Assembly (NCBI GenBank): GCA_034770075.1
Contig: CM068385.1
Coordinates: 58,222,939 to 58,286,938 of the forward strand
DNA length: 64,000 nt
Reading direction: 5' to 3'
Source: Aralia elata
Taxonomy: Eukaryota; Streptophyta; Magnoliopsida; Apiales; Araliaceae
This document shows, piece by piece, positions 1 to 9,639 of this stretch. Position numbers and translations under genes: made by a program. The notes beneath the pieces are model-generated. The model did no database searches. It was not told where the DNA came from and worked only from the letters and a program-made list of their open reading frames with translations. Position 1 is the stretch's first letter. Every line of letters begins with the position of its first letter.

Positions 1-772
1 AGCAAACCTTATTGATTCAGCTAGTCCTTAGTTGATGTGCGTTTCAAAGACTTAGAATGTTTTCTATACTTGTTCCAAGCCAATTTTCTTTTTGGTATGG
101 ATTCAGACGATAAACTGAGATGAACAAACCCTATTATAGGGGATTACTTACGCGACAGCGTTTAAAATGTTTGTGCACAATACATTGTACAAAGGGCTGA
201 TCCCCCTGAGTACGAGATGTTGGTCCATAGTCTTTATGACTGTTAAAGGTTACAGTAGAAATACTTGTCAACCTAGGACATAGTTCGAGGTCTTGTGACC
301 CTCAGATAAAATTTCTATATTTTGAAATCTATCTTTCCGTGAATCGAGCTTTCTAACGAACTCTTAGACTGTTATTCCTCATTTGAAATCCTTTTCATTT
401 AAATATTGTTGTTATCATACTTGTGGAGCATTTGTTTGCTCTCTCTTGCACTAATCTTTTTTGCTAAGCCCGTGAAGAAGGACGAGCCGTAGACCAGTAA
501 GTGCAAGGGCAAGATGCAGAAATAGTTCTAGATTTATTAATTAATTGATGAACATTTGTACCAGACTTGTTTTAGATTTTTTTTATATATTCCGCATTTG
601 ATGTATTAAGGTTGTGGTGACCTGGGATTTTAATTATTGATGTAACCCGGTTTGGGAGATGATTAATTAAGTTTATTTTAATTGCTTAATTATGGGTAGT
701 TAGATGTGAATGAATGGGATAGTGAACACCAAATCAGGGGAAAATTAAGTACCCAGATTTGGGGGTGTCCCA
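1..772 (+). repeat. gypsy-1 5' LTR, 3' portion
   Basis: Bases 1-772 repeat at 8871-9639 with roughly 13 substitutions and a few 1-bp indels. The segment ends in CA, four bases before the primer-binding site. The upstream 2.1 kb of this LTR is outside the window. Most differences from the 3' copy cluster at 420-510, where this copy has lost the acceptor-like CAG and gained a stop in the short Lys-rich frame. Confidence 0.92.
129..141 (+). other. Perfect inverted repeat in gypsy-1 LTR
   Basis: CCCTATTATAGGG is a perfect inverted repeat around one T. It recurs at 8998-9010 in the 3' LTR and lies just before a block reading GGGCTGATCCCC. Similar but different sequences sit at the matching place in the gypsy-3 LTR (26301-26318) and in a diverged LTR fragment near 19945. 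Confidence 0.6.
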
Positions 773-775
773 GGT

Positions 776-787
776 TGGTATCAGAGC
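776..787 (+). other. gypsy-1 primer-binding site (initiator tRNA-Met)
   Basis: TGGTATCAGAGC complements the 3' end of plant initiator tRNA-Met, the usual primer of this group. It begins four bases after the LTR end. Bases 788-1020 are an untranslated leader with no feature I recognise except a T-rich run ending in CAGG directly before the ATG at 1021. Confidence 0.9.
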
Positions 788-1020
788 TGATAGGTTATGA
801 ACCTTTAGGTGGGGAAAACCTTAGGGTAGTAGCCTTTTAGAAAATAGAGAATATAGTGGTGATAAACTCTTATCGAGTTCTAAGCAATGAATTACGGAAA
901 TTCATAAAAGACAATAAAACGATTATGTGCTATGTGCTTATTTAATAATAAACTTTTGTGCTCGCGAGTACTATCGAGTATTGTCAATTAGTAATTAAAA
1001 CTTAAAACTTTGTTGTCAGG

Positions 1021-1856
1021 ATGACTGATAGAGGAGAGCCCAGCCAGACTAGGGAGGAGGAGCCCCGAGATATTCACGTGGTTCATGAGCAGCTAGTGCA
1101 GAGGGAGCTATCTCCATTGGTTACAGTTACAGGTCACGAGTATGAGCCTGAGACTGATCCTGAGGAGGACCCTGAGGAGGATCCTGAGGAGGACCCTGAA
1201 GAGGTTGAGGAGGAGGAGGAAGACCCTGAGGGGATATCATTATCTACTTTGGGTGTTCAGATGTTACGAGCAGGTGTATGATCGCAACATAGAGTTGCAG
1301 GACAGAGTGGAGGAATTAGAGAGGCAGCTGGCGGAGCGACAGACTGCTTTGGAGCAGAAGAGCAGTGAGATCGTGGAGCTAGACATACGTCTTGGAGACG
1401 TGGAGTGGAAGCTGGTTCATGTAGAGAGTGATAAGGAGGGGTTAGAGGAACAGGCTGCAGAACGTCAAACCACTCTAGAGCAGAAGGATGCTGAGATCCA
1501 AGACCTTTCTTCACGTCTTGCAGAGGCTGAGCAGAGGCTAGCACAGTCTGAGTATCGACGCGGACAGTTGATAGCCAGGAATGAGATTGTACGAGATGAG
1601 TTGAAAGATGAGTCAGCTAAGCGGGGCGAGAGCGGAGACAGCTTGGCTGAGGGAGGCTGATCGTGCAGATCGTGTTGAGTGTGAAATGCGGTCAAAGAAG
1701 GCCAAGATTGATGAGATGGAGTATATTTTTCATACTACCATAGACAGAGCTCAAGATCGAGCTAATCGTCATCCAGATGTGATGGATCGTAGGATGATGA
1801 CACGCATTATGGAGCAGGAACGCCAGGAAGCTGTACGTCGTGGGATGTCATCATAG
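1021..1856 (+). pseudogene. Acidic coiled-coil ORF upstream of gag (gypsy-1 copy, frameshifted)
   Basis: Three consecutive frames (starting 1021, 1142 and 1608) together cover about 278 codons between the primer-binding site and gag. The N-terminal part is strongly acidic with repeated DPEE units. The centre is a heptad-like Glu/Leu/Gln-rich coiled coil (ERQLAERQTALEQK and similar), and the C-terminal part is basic and Arg-rich. Gypsy-3 has a matching ORF of 277 codons at 27186-28016; both keep the motif DRNxELxxR at the start of the coiled coil. It has no zinc knuckle and is not gag. Extra ORFs are known in some plant LTR elements, but I cannot name this one. Bases 1857-2152 are a non-coding spacer before gag. 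Confidence 0.7.
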
Positions 1857-2152
1857 ATTATGATTAGTTATGTTATTATGAAATTTATGAGTTAATAAGT
1901 TGATTAATCCCAGTTTATTTAATGGGATAGAATAATGATGTAATCCTGGAACTTTGTGATTTCAGGATAGATGATTTGATGTAAATAACTACGATGTTAT
2001 CTCTATTATGTTTTTAAGCAGTTAATGAATAAAATGTGAAAGTTTATCAGATGTGTTATGTATTTAAGTGTTGTTCATAAATGTTTAAGTTAAGACTTAA
2101 ATGTTTGAGTAATTGAGCAATAGTTTAATAACGAGAATTCTTAACAGTAAAA

Positions 2153-3527
2153 ATGCCTCCAAGAAGACAACCAACACGTCAACAGACCCCCGAGGGATCT
2201 ACTAACAACGAAGAAGCCAACGCTAATCCCATGCAGCAGTTGGTAAATTTGTTAACGGGAGCCTTTGCGAACCAACCCCAAGCGCAAGGCCACGACCTTC
2301 AAAGACTTCAAGGCTGTCGGACCTCCAGAATTTCAGGGCTCCATGAATCCGATTGAAGCTCAAAACATGGATCATGGAGATGGAGAAAGTGTTCGATGTC
2401 GCCAGAGTCGGTGAAGACCAGAAAACGGCATTTGCGACATTCATGCTGAAATCAGAAGCCAGCTACTGGTGGCAGGCAAACAAAAACTCGTGGTGGTCAG
2501 GGTATAATACCGTGGGAGCGGTTTAAAGAAATATTTTTCGAGACATACTTCCCAGTAAGCGCGCAGAACCAGATGGAAGTGCAAGTTCCTAGAGCTGAAG
2601 CAAGGTACTATGACGGTACCTGAATATGCTGCAAAGTTCAATGAGTTGGCAAGGTTTGCGCCATATCAGGTTAACACGGATGAGCGGAAGGCTAGGAGAT
2701 TTGAGCAGGGACTGAAACCCTGGTTATATAGTAGAGTTTCGTTGTTTCAACTAAGTTCATTTGCGGCAGTGCTAGAAAAGGCAATTATCGCTGAAGGAGG
2801 CAGTGATGCTCTGTCAAAGTACAACCAGGAGCAGAAGAAAAAGAAGAATGAGAATGAAAACAAAGCAAGTGGTAGCCATGGGGGCAGTAATCAGAAAAGG
2901 AAGTGGAATGATAGTAACTCTGTGGGAAGTCAGCAGGGTAATCAGAAGAAGAAGATAGAGGTGTGCAGCAACTGTGGGAAGAGCCATATGGGTGCTTGTT
3001 TGAAGGGTAAGCGGGTGTGCTTCAACTGTGGACAAGAGGGCCATATTTCACCAAATTGCCCTAATCCGAAGAAAGGAGCATGTTTCATTTGCGGGTCGAA
3101 GGATCACTTTGCCAGAGAGTGCCCTAAGAAAACAGCTACAGGAGGAGCTGGTGCAGGAAAAGGGAGCAGCGGTGGAGGTAATCTGACCATAACAGGACCG
3201 ACGCAGCCCAGCCGATCTACTGCTCGGACATTCAACATGACAGTGCAGGACGCTGTGCAGTCAAAGGATGTGGTGTCAGGTATCATTCCAGTCAATAATA
3301 TTAATGCTTATGTATTGTTTGACTCGGGTGCTACTTGCTCATTTATATCCGATGATTTTGCTAAGAACTTAGAATTACCCCAGGAAGAACTAGATTACCC
3401 TATGAACATAGAGATTGCGAATAGGGAAATAATTCCTGTTAAACTTATCCACAAGAACTGTCAAATAGATATTAAGGGTCAGATAACGACGGTAAACTTA
3501 ATCCCAATCCGACTTGGGGAGTTTTGA
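2153..3527 (+). pseudogene. gypsy-1 gag and aspartic protease, frameshifted
   Basis: Gag starts at the ATG at 2153 with a basic, Gln-rich N-terminus. A frameshift near 2300 breaks it, the middle is spread over frames between 2300 and 2610, and a long open stretch resumes at 2610. The nucleocapsid region (2964-3123) has three zinc knuckles, beginning CSNC, CFNC and CFIC. A linker leads to the retroviral-type protease with the catalytic motif DSGA at 3321. Gag packages the RNA and the protease processes the polyprotein. The frame ends with a stop at 3525-3527, in a run of four T, where the pol frame takes over. That break could be a real 1-bp insertion or a read error. Confidence 0.88.
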
Positions 3528-5268
3528 CGTTATTATTGGGTATGGATTGGTTGACTAATCATGGGGCAGTTATTGATTGTCAAAAGAAGTGTATAAACCT
3601 TATGACTCCGTCAAAGGTTGTGTTTTATGGTAGCAAATCGCCTAGACAAGCGAGTTGTCTGACGATGATGCAGGCCAGAAAGATGTTGAGGCAAGGCTGT
3701 GTAGGGTATCTAGCCTACATAGTTGATACACGAAAGGAAGGTGCAAAGCTGGAAGAGATACCAGTGGTTAGAGATTTCATAGACGTGTTTCCTGAAGATT
3801 TACCAGGATTACCACCAGATAGGGAAATCGAGTTTGTGATTGATTTAGCACCGGGAACGGCCCCTATATCGAAGGCCCCGTATCGAATGGCTCCAGTGGA
3901 ATTAAAGGAGTTGATGGCGCAGCTACAGGAGTTGCTAGATAAAAAGTATATTCAACCGAGCGTTTCGCCGTGGGGAGCGCCGGTATTGTTTGTTAAGAAG
4001 AAGGATGGATCAATGCGTCTTTGCATTGATTATAGAGAATTGAACAAGGTCACGATCAAAAACAAGTATCCGTTGCCAAGGATCGATGACCTGTTTGACC
4101 AACTGAAGGGGGCAAGGTACTTTTCAAAGATAGATTTACGAAGTGGGTACCATCAGTTGAAGGTGAGACAGGAGGATATACCAAAGACGGCATTTCGGAC
4201 TAGATATGGTCACTATGAGTTTTTGGTTATGTCATTTGGTTTAACGAATGCGCCTGCAGCATTCATGGACTTAATGAATAGGGTGTTCAAACCATTTCTG
4301 GATAAATTCGTAGTGGTGTTTATAGACGACATCCTCGTATATTCCAAAACTCAGGAAGAACACGTCGAGCATTTGAGGGTGACATTAGAGGCGTTAAGGA
4401 AAGAGAAATTGTATGCAAAATTTTCGAAGTGCGAATTTTGGTTGGAACGTGTACAATTTCTTGGGCATGTGATTGATAAGGACGGAAGTATCGGTAGACC
4501 CATCCAAAGTCGAAGCTGTGATAAACTGGGATCAGCCGAAAACACCGTCAGAAGTGAGGAGTTTCCTAGGTTTGGCAGGATATTATAGGCGTTTTATTCA
4601 AGATTTCTCGAGAATCGCCACTCCGTTAACGAATTTAACAAGAAAATCAGTGAAGTTTGTTTGGACGGAGAAGTGCGAAGAGAGTTTCCAAGAACTAAAG
4701 AAGAGACTAAGTTCGGCACCTGTATTGTCTTTGCCAGATGATACAGGAAATTTTGTGGTGTATAGCGACGCATCGCATAAGGGACTTGGTTGTGTGTTGA
4801 TGCAGAATGGAAAGGTTATTGCATATGCATCGCGCCAACTAAAAGACTATGAAAAAGGGTATCCGACCCATGACTTAGAGTTAGCAGCTGTGGTGTTTGC
4901 TCTGAAAATCTGGCGACACTATCTCTATGGGGAGAAGTGTGAAATATACACAGACCATAAAAGTCTGAAGTATATTTTTACACAGAAAGATTTGAATATG
5001 CGGCAAAGGAGATGGATAGAGTTAATCAAGGACTATGATTGTGAAATCCTATACCATCCGGGAAAAGCCAATGTGGTTTGCAGACGCTTTGAGCAGAAAG
5101 GGTCGGGAGAAATTGTTTTTGTTAACCGCTCAGGAGAAGCTCGTGGAGGAAATGGCTAAGTTGGAACTAGAAGTGAAGAATCAGATTGAGTCGACCGAAA
5201 AATTATTTCAGATAGAAAACCCAACCAACTCTGGTGGAAAAAGTGAAGGAAGCGCAACTCAAAGATGA
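3524..5268 (+). pseudogene. gypsy-1 reverse transcriptase and RNase H, frameshifted
   Basis: The stretch starts with GMDWL, the end of the protease domain, and continues into RT. The core motifs are LCIDYRELN, FSKIDLRSGYHQ, the finger FRTRYG and the catalytic FIDD at 4319-4330. RT copies the element RNA into DNA. The frame breaks near 4485, just after the palm and thumb, and resumes at 4473-5159 with the connection region and RNase H (VVYSDAS, then YTDHKSLKYI). A second break near 5090, in a GTTTGCAG context, shifts the last codons into another frame that runs to 5268. Both breaks are small indels in otherwise well-kept sequence. Confidence 0.9.
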
Positions 5269-6664
5269 GGAATGTGTTTGCGATACGAAAAAGATTGCTT
5301 GAGGGAGAAAAGCTTAAATACAAAGTTGACACTGAAGGACTGCTTAGATTTGATTTGAAGGCCGAATTTGGGTTCCGGCAGAACTAAAGATCAGAGAAGA
5401 GATTTTGACCGAAGCCCATAGTTCAAGATTTTCGGTTCACCCAGGAAGTACGAAGATGTACCAAGATCTTCGCCAACATTTCTGGTGGCCAAACATGAAA
5501 AGAGAGGTTGCTGAGTGTGTTGCGAAGTGCCTAACCTGTCAAAGAGTAAAAGCAGAACATCAACGACCAAGTGGTTTGCTACAGCCTTTGGAGATACCAG
5601 AATGGAAATGGGAGCATATCACGATGGATTTCGTGGTAGGTCTTCCAGCTACTCAGAGGGGATATGACGCGATATGGGTCATAGTGGATCGACTGACGAA
5701 ATCAGCGCACTTTTTACCAATCAAAGTCAGATTCACATTAGATCAGCTGGCGAAGTTATATGTCAAAGAAATTATCACGAGGCACGGTGTTCCAGTGTCA
5801 ATAGTGTCAGACAGGGATCCGCGGTTCACATCAAAGTTTTGGAAGAGTCTGCAAACTTGTTTGGGGACACAGTTGCGAATGAGTACAGCCTATCATCCTC
5901 AAACCGATGGCCAGAGTGAAAGAACAATTCAAACGTTGGAGGACATGCTGAGAGCGTGTGTCATGGATTTCAAGGGCAACTGGGATAATCATTTACCTTT
6001 GGTCGAATTTGCTTACAACAACAGTCATCACGCCAGTATCGGCATGCCACCCTACGAAGCGTTGTACGGAAGAAAATGCAGAACTCCGTTATGCTGGGAT
6101 GAGGTTGGTGAACGTCGACTATTAGGACCCGAGCTGGTGCAACAAACTGCTGAGATTGTTCAAGTAATAAGAGCCAGACTGATAGCCGCTCAAGACAGGC
6201 AGAAAAAGTATGCTGACCAGCACCGACAAAATCGCGAATTTGAGGTCGGCAACTTCGTGTTTCTCAAAGTATCTCCCTGGAAAGGGAAAATCAGATTTGG
6301 AAAGAAGGGTAAACTAAGTCCGCGATTCATTGGACCCTTTGAAGTACTGAAACGGGTGGGTAAGGTCGCTTATGAGGTAGCTTTACCTCCTGAGTTAGGC
6401 CACGTCCACAATGTCTTTCATATATCGGTGCTACGACCGTATAAGTCTGATTATAAACATGTCATAGAGTATGAACCGATACAGTTTGAGCAAGATTTAT
6501 CCTATGAAGAGGTTCCTGTACAGATAGTAGACAGGAAAGAGCAAGTGCTTCGCAATAAAGTGATACCTTCCGTTAAGGTAATCTGGAGGAACCACAGTGC
6601 TGAAGAAGCTACGTGGGAACTCGAAGATAAAATGATGCAGAATTACCCTCACTTATTTGTTTAA
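5269..6664 (+). pseudogene. gypsy-1 integrase with C-terminal chromodomain
   Basis: The open frame 5405-6664 encodes the H2C2 zinc-binding domain (His residues near 5440, CLTC at 5528), the catalytic core with Asp in TMDFV (5627), Asp in VSDRDPRF and Glu in QSERTIQTLEDML, and a C-terminal GPY/F region (SPRFIGPFEVL). It ends in a chromodomain with the signature WRNHSAEEATWELE and the stop at 6662-6664. Integrase joins the cDNA to host DNA; chromodomains of plant chromoviruses are thought to steer integration to chromatin. Bases 5269-5404 connect RNase H to integrase but carry frame breaks, so the polyprotein is not continuous. Confidence 0.92.
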
Positions 6665-6777
6665 CTTTTGTATTGCGATTCTGGGGACAGAATCTTTGTA
6701 AGGAGGGGAGAAAATGTAACAGACGAGTTTAATTGCGTTGTGATTCTGGGGACAGAATCCTTTTAAGGAGGGAAAGA
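6660..6777 (+). other. gypsy-1 polypurine tract, duplicated with a false LTR start
   Basis: A block containing TTCTGGGGACAGAATC, a purine tract (AAGGAGGGGAGAAAA) and a TGTAAC start occurs twice, with the two TGTAAC motifs at 6715 and 6778, 63 bp apart. The second purine tract (6764-6777) abuts the start I chose for the 3' LTR. Plus-strand DNA synthesis starts at such tracts. Gypsy-2 and the gypsy-4 region have similar doublings. Confidence 0.75.
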
Positions 6778-7294
6778 TGTAACGAATGCAATTTTTATGA
6801 TTGAATAAAAATATTTATTGAGTTATATAAATATTTTTATTAATTTATTGAGTTTAATGTGGGTATTTGTTGAATTTAATAATGTTAAATATTATTTAAA
6901 TGTGATTTGTTATGTTTATTCTAATTTAATTTAATGATTAAATTAGATGATGAAAAGGTTTATTTGAATAAATAATTTATTTGAATAAGAGAATTTATTT
7001 GGTATTATTGTTATTTGTTAAATGAAATTATTATTTGAGTTAATTATATTTAATTGAATTTATTTAATAATAAGTTCAATTGAATTAAATGTGTGACATT
7101 TTAAACTATATGTTATATTGGTTTATTAAAATAAATGAAAGGAGTTTTAATTTTGTTTTTCCAAACTAGGCCTTATGACCTTTAGTTGGAAAAATGAGTT
7201 ATTTTATTTGTGTTTTGCCAAACAAGCCTTTAGTTAGAATAATGGATTATTTTAATCTTGCTTTGCCAAACAAGCCTTATGGCTTTTGAAATTT

Positions 7295-7590
7295 TATAAC
7301 TGATGATACGTTATTATTGTATTAAGTATCAGTTTTTATTTTAGTTTTTAATTTGCATCAGTTTTATTTTTTTTTAAAAAAAAAGTACGTCAGTTGAAAG
7401 AAAAGAAAAGAGAAGAACAGAGAGAAAAGAAGAAGAACATCAGAGTTTGAGAGAAAACAGAGAGCAGAGCTTGAGAATTTGAGAGTTGAGAGAAAAGAGA
7501 GAATTTGAGAGAGAAGCTTGGAGATTGGAGAAAGAATTTCCAAAACCAAGGAAGCTTAATCAAATTTATAAGAATTTGAAGGTATAAACT
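7295..7590 (+). promoter_or_regulatory. gypsy-1 LTR promoter, purine-rich leader and donor-like site
   Basis: TATAAC at 7295 lies about 85 bp upstream of a long GA-rich leader (GAAAGAAAAGAAAAGAGAAG and onward). The leader ends in TTTGAAG|GTATAAAC at 7581/7582, a good plant 5' splice site. The same leader plus AG|GTAT layout occurs in gypsy-2 (17074), gypsy-3 (24259) and gypsy-4 (21906). The TATA call is weak; the shared layout is the stronger evidence. Confidence 0.5.
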
Positions 7591-8155
7591 ATTTACTATG
7601 TTTTATTTTCTCTATATATGAATTTATATGCTAAATTCATGAATTACTTGGTTAAAAATGTTAGAACACATGTGTTAGATGATTATATGATGATTAACAA
7701 TTAATTTAGAGGTATTAATCCATGAAAACATGCTTTAGAATTGAGTTTTTAGTTTTTACAGAGTTTACTTTATGAATTGTATATATGTATGAAAATTGAT
7801 GCTCTAATTGGTTATTAATCGGTAAATTGATAATTGTTTATGATTATTTGATGAAAAACATGAATAATGCAAGAAGAATGGGTTCAATTGATTGAAAAAT
7901 GAATTTACAGAGTTTTGTTTTATGAAAATGGCAAAAACATGGTTATTTTATAAAACAGTGAATTTTTGGTTTTAAATTGATTGATTATGTGTTTTATAAT
8001 GCTTAGATTAGTTAGAAACATGTTGGGTAAATGTTTTATATCATATATGGTGTTTGGGTATATCTAATTTGTTTTTCTGGATGGTAGAATTCGGAAAATT
8101 TTGGCCAAATTTGGCCTAAGTTTTCACTGGTTCGCGAGCTGGGGAAGACGACAGT

Positions 8156-8310
8156 CAAGTCTATCGCCCCGGCGATAGAAATGAACTGATTTCTTCGCCC
8201 CAGCGACATCGTCGCCCCGACGACAAAATAGTTAAGCAAAATGCCGCCCCGGCGATAGGCTCGCCCCGGCGACAATTTTGTTAAGTTTTTCTCGCCCCGG
8301 CGAGAAACAC
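8156..8310 (+). repeat. GC-rich palindromic island in gypsy-1 LTR
   Basis: Within very AT-rich DNA, TCGCCCCGGCGA-type units recur five or six times. CTATCGCCCCGGCGATAG (8161-8178) and CTCGCCCCGGCGAG (8291-8304) are perfect inverted repeats. The island is non-coding. Confidence 0.75.
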
Positions 8311-9291
8311 TACTGTTTTAAAAAAAAAATTATTATTTTATTCTTGGAAGTTATGATGCATAATTAAACTTATTAATGTGACTAATGTATTACCAAGATG
8401 GTTGCTAAACTAGTATTTGTTGACTATGGTATGCTAAATGAGATAAAGAGCAAGCCTTAAATGCTTTTAATTTTGTGACTAATTATGTTACAATTTTATA
8501 ATTAAATGTTTAGGTTGTTTAAGGATCGTGAATTACTTAAATTTGTAATCTACGCTTGAGGCAAGTTTTCCTCCCTTAAACTTGAAAGTTATTTATAGCA
8601 AGTTTCCTTATCTCAACTTATTACTTTTACGTTGAGCAAGTTTTCTTTCTTTAAACTTGTTAAATTATTATAGCAAGTTTTCTATTTCTTAAGCTTGTTA
8701 TTATTTCAACAAGTTTACTTCCTTTGAGTGAATTAATTAACCTTAGCTTATTGTTATTCAAGCAAGGCTGATATCATGTTGAGTAATTATATTTTGTTTC
8801 AGATATTATTTATTCAGTCTTTGATTATCATTCAAACTTCGAATACAAACTTTTACTAAAGAACTAGACTAGCAAACCTTATTGATTCAGCTAGTCCTTA
8901 GTTGATGTGCGTTTCAAAGACTTAGAATGTTTTCTATACTTGTTCCAAGCCAATTTTCTTTTTGGTATGGATTCAGACGATAAACTGAGATGAACAACCC
9001 TATTATAGGGGATTACTTACGCGACAACGTTAAAATGTTTGTGCACAATACATTGTACAAAGGGCTGATCCCCCTGAGTACGAGATGTTGGTCCATAGTC
9101 TTTATGACTGTTAAAGGTTACAGTAGAAATACTTGTCAACCTAGGACATAGTTCGAGGTCTTGTGACCCTCAGATAAAATTTCTATATTTTGAAATCTAT
9201 CTTTCCGTGAATTGAGCTTTCTAACGAACTCTTAGACTGTTATTCCTCATTTGAAATCCTTTTCATTTAAATATTGTTGTTATCATACTTG

Positions 9292-9392
9292 TGAGCAATT
9301 GTTTGCTCACTCTTGCACTAATCATTTCAGCTAAGCCCGAGAAGCAGGACGAGCCGTCCACCAGTAAGGGCAAGGGCAAGATGCAGAAATAG
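9292..9392 (+). promoter_or_regulatory. gypsy-1 LTR hairpin, acceptor-like site and short Lys-rich frame
   Basis: TGAGCAATTGTTTGCTCA (9292-9309) forms a 7-bp stem with a TTGT loop. It is followed by CTCTTGC and by ATTTCAG|CT at 9330, a plausible 3' splice site. From 9333 a frame reads KPEKQDEPSTSKGKGKMQK and stops at TAG 9390-9392. Equivalent modules occur in gypsy-2 and gypsy-3, and the hairpin and CAG in gypsy-4. Role in splicing, RNA processing or packaging is inference. Confidence 0.55.
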
Positions 9393-9639
9393 TTCTAGAT
9401 TTATTAATTAATTGATGAACATTTGTACCAGACTTGTTTTAGATTTTTTTTATATATTCCGCATTTGATGTATTAAGGTTGTGGTGACCTGGGATTTTAA
9501 TTATTGATGTAACCCGGTTTGGGAGATGATTAATTAAGTTTATTTTAATTGCTTAATTATGGGTAGTTAGATGTGAATGAATGGGATAGTGAACACCAAA
9601 TCAGGGGAAAATTAAGTACCCAGATTTGGGGGTGTCACA

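Larger units (their letters stand above)
1..9639 (+). mobile_element. gypsy-1: Ty3/gypsy chromovirus (Tekay/Del-like), 5' end cut by window
   Basis: The element reads from the 3' part of its 5' LTR through a primer-binding site, an extra coiled-coil ORF, gag with three CCHC knuckles, an aspartic protease, RT-RNaseH, a DDE integrase and a C-terminal chromodomain, to a complete 3' LTR. The order protease, RT, RNaseH, integrase is that of Ty3/gypsy, and the chromodomain places it among chromoviruses; Tekay/Del is my lineage inference. It ends exactly at base 9639, where copia gag coding resumes in the same frame, so it inserted into a copia element. The right target-site 5-mer would be GCACC (9640-9644); the left one lies outside the window. 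Several frameshifts make this copy non-autonomous as read. Confidence 0.93.
6778..9639 (+). repeat. gypsy-1 3' LTR, complete (about 2.86 kb)
   Basis: The LTR starts TGTAAC after a purine tract and ends GTCACA at 9639, giving the usual TG...CA ends. It holds an AT-rich U3, a TATA-like site near 7295, a purine-rich leader (7383-7560), an AG|GTATAA donor-like site at 7581, a GC-rich inverted-repeat island (8156-8310), a run of TTTAAACTTG/GAAAGT-like repeats (8570-8760), and the hairpin-acceptor module near 9300. No conserved protein is encoded. Confidence 0.9.
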
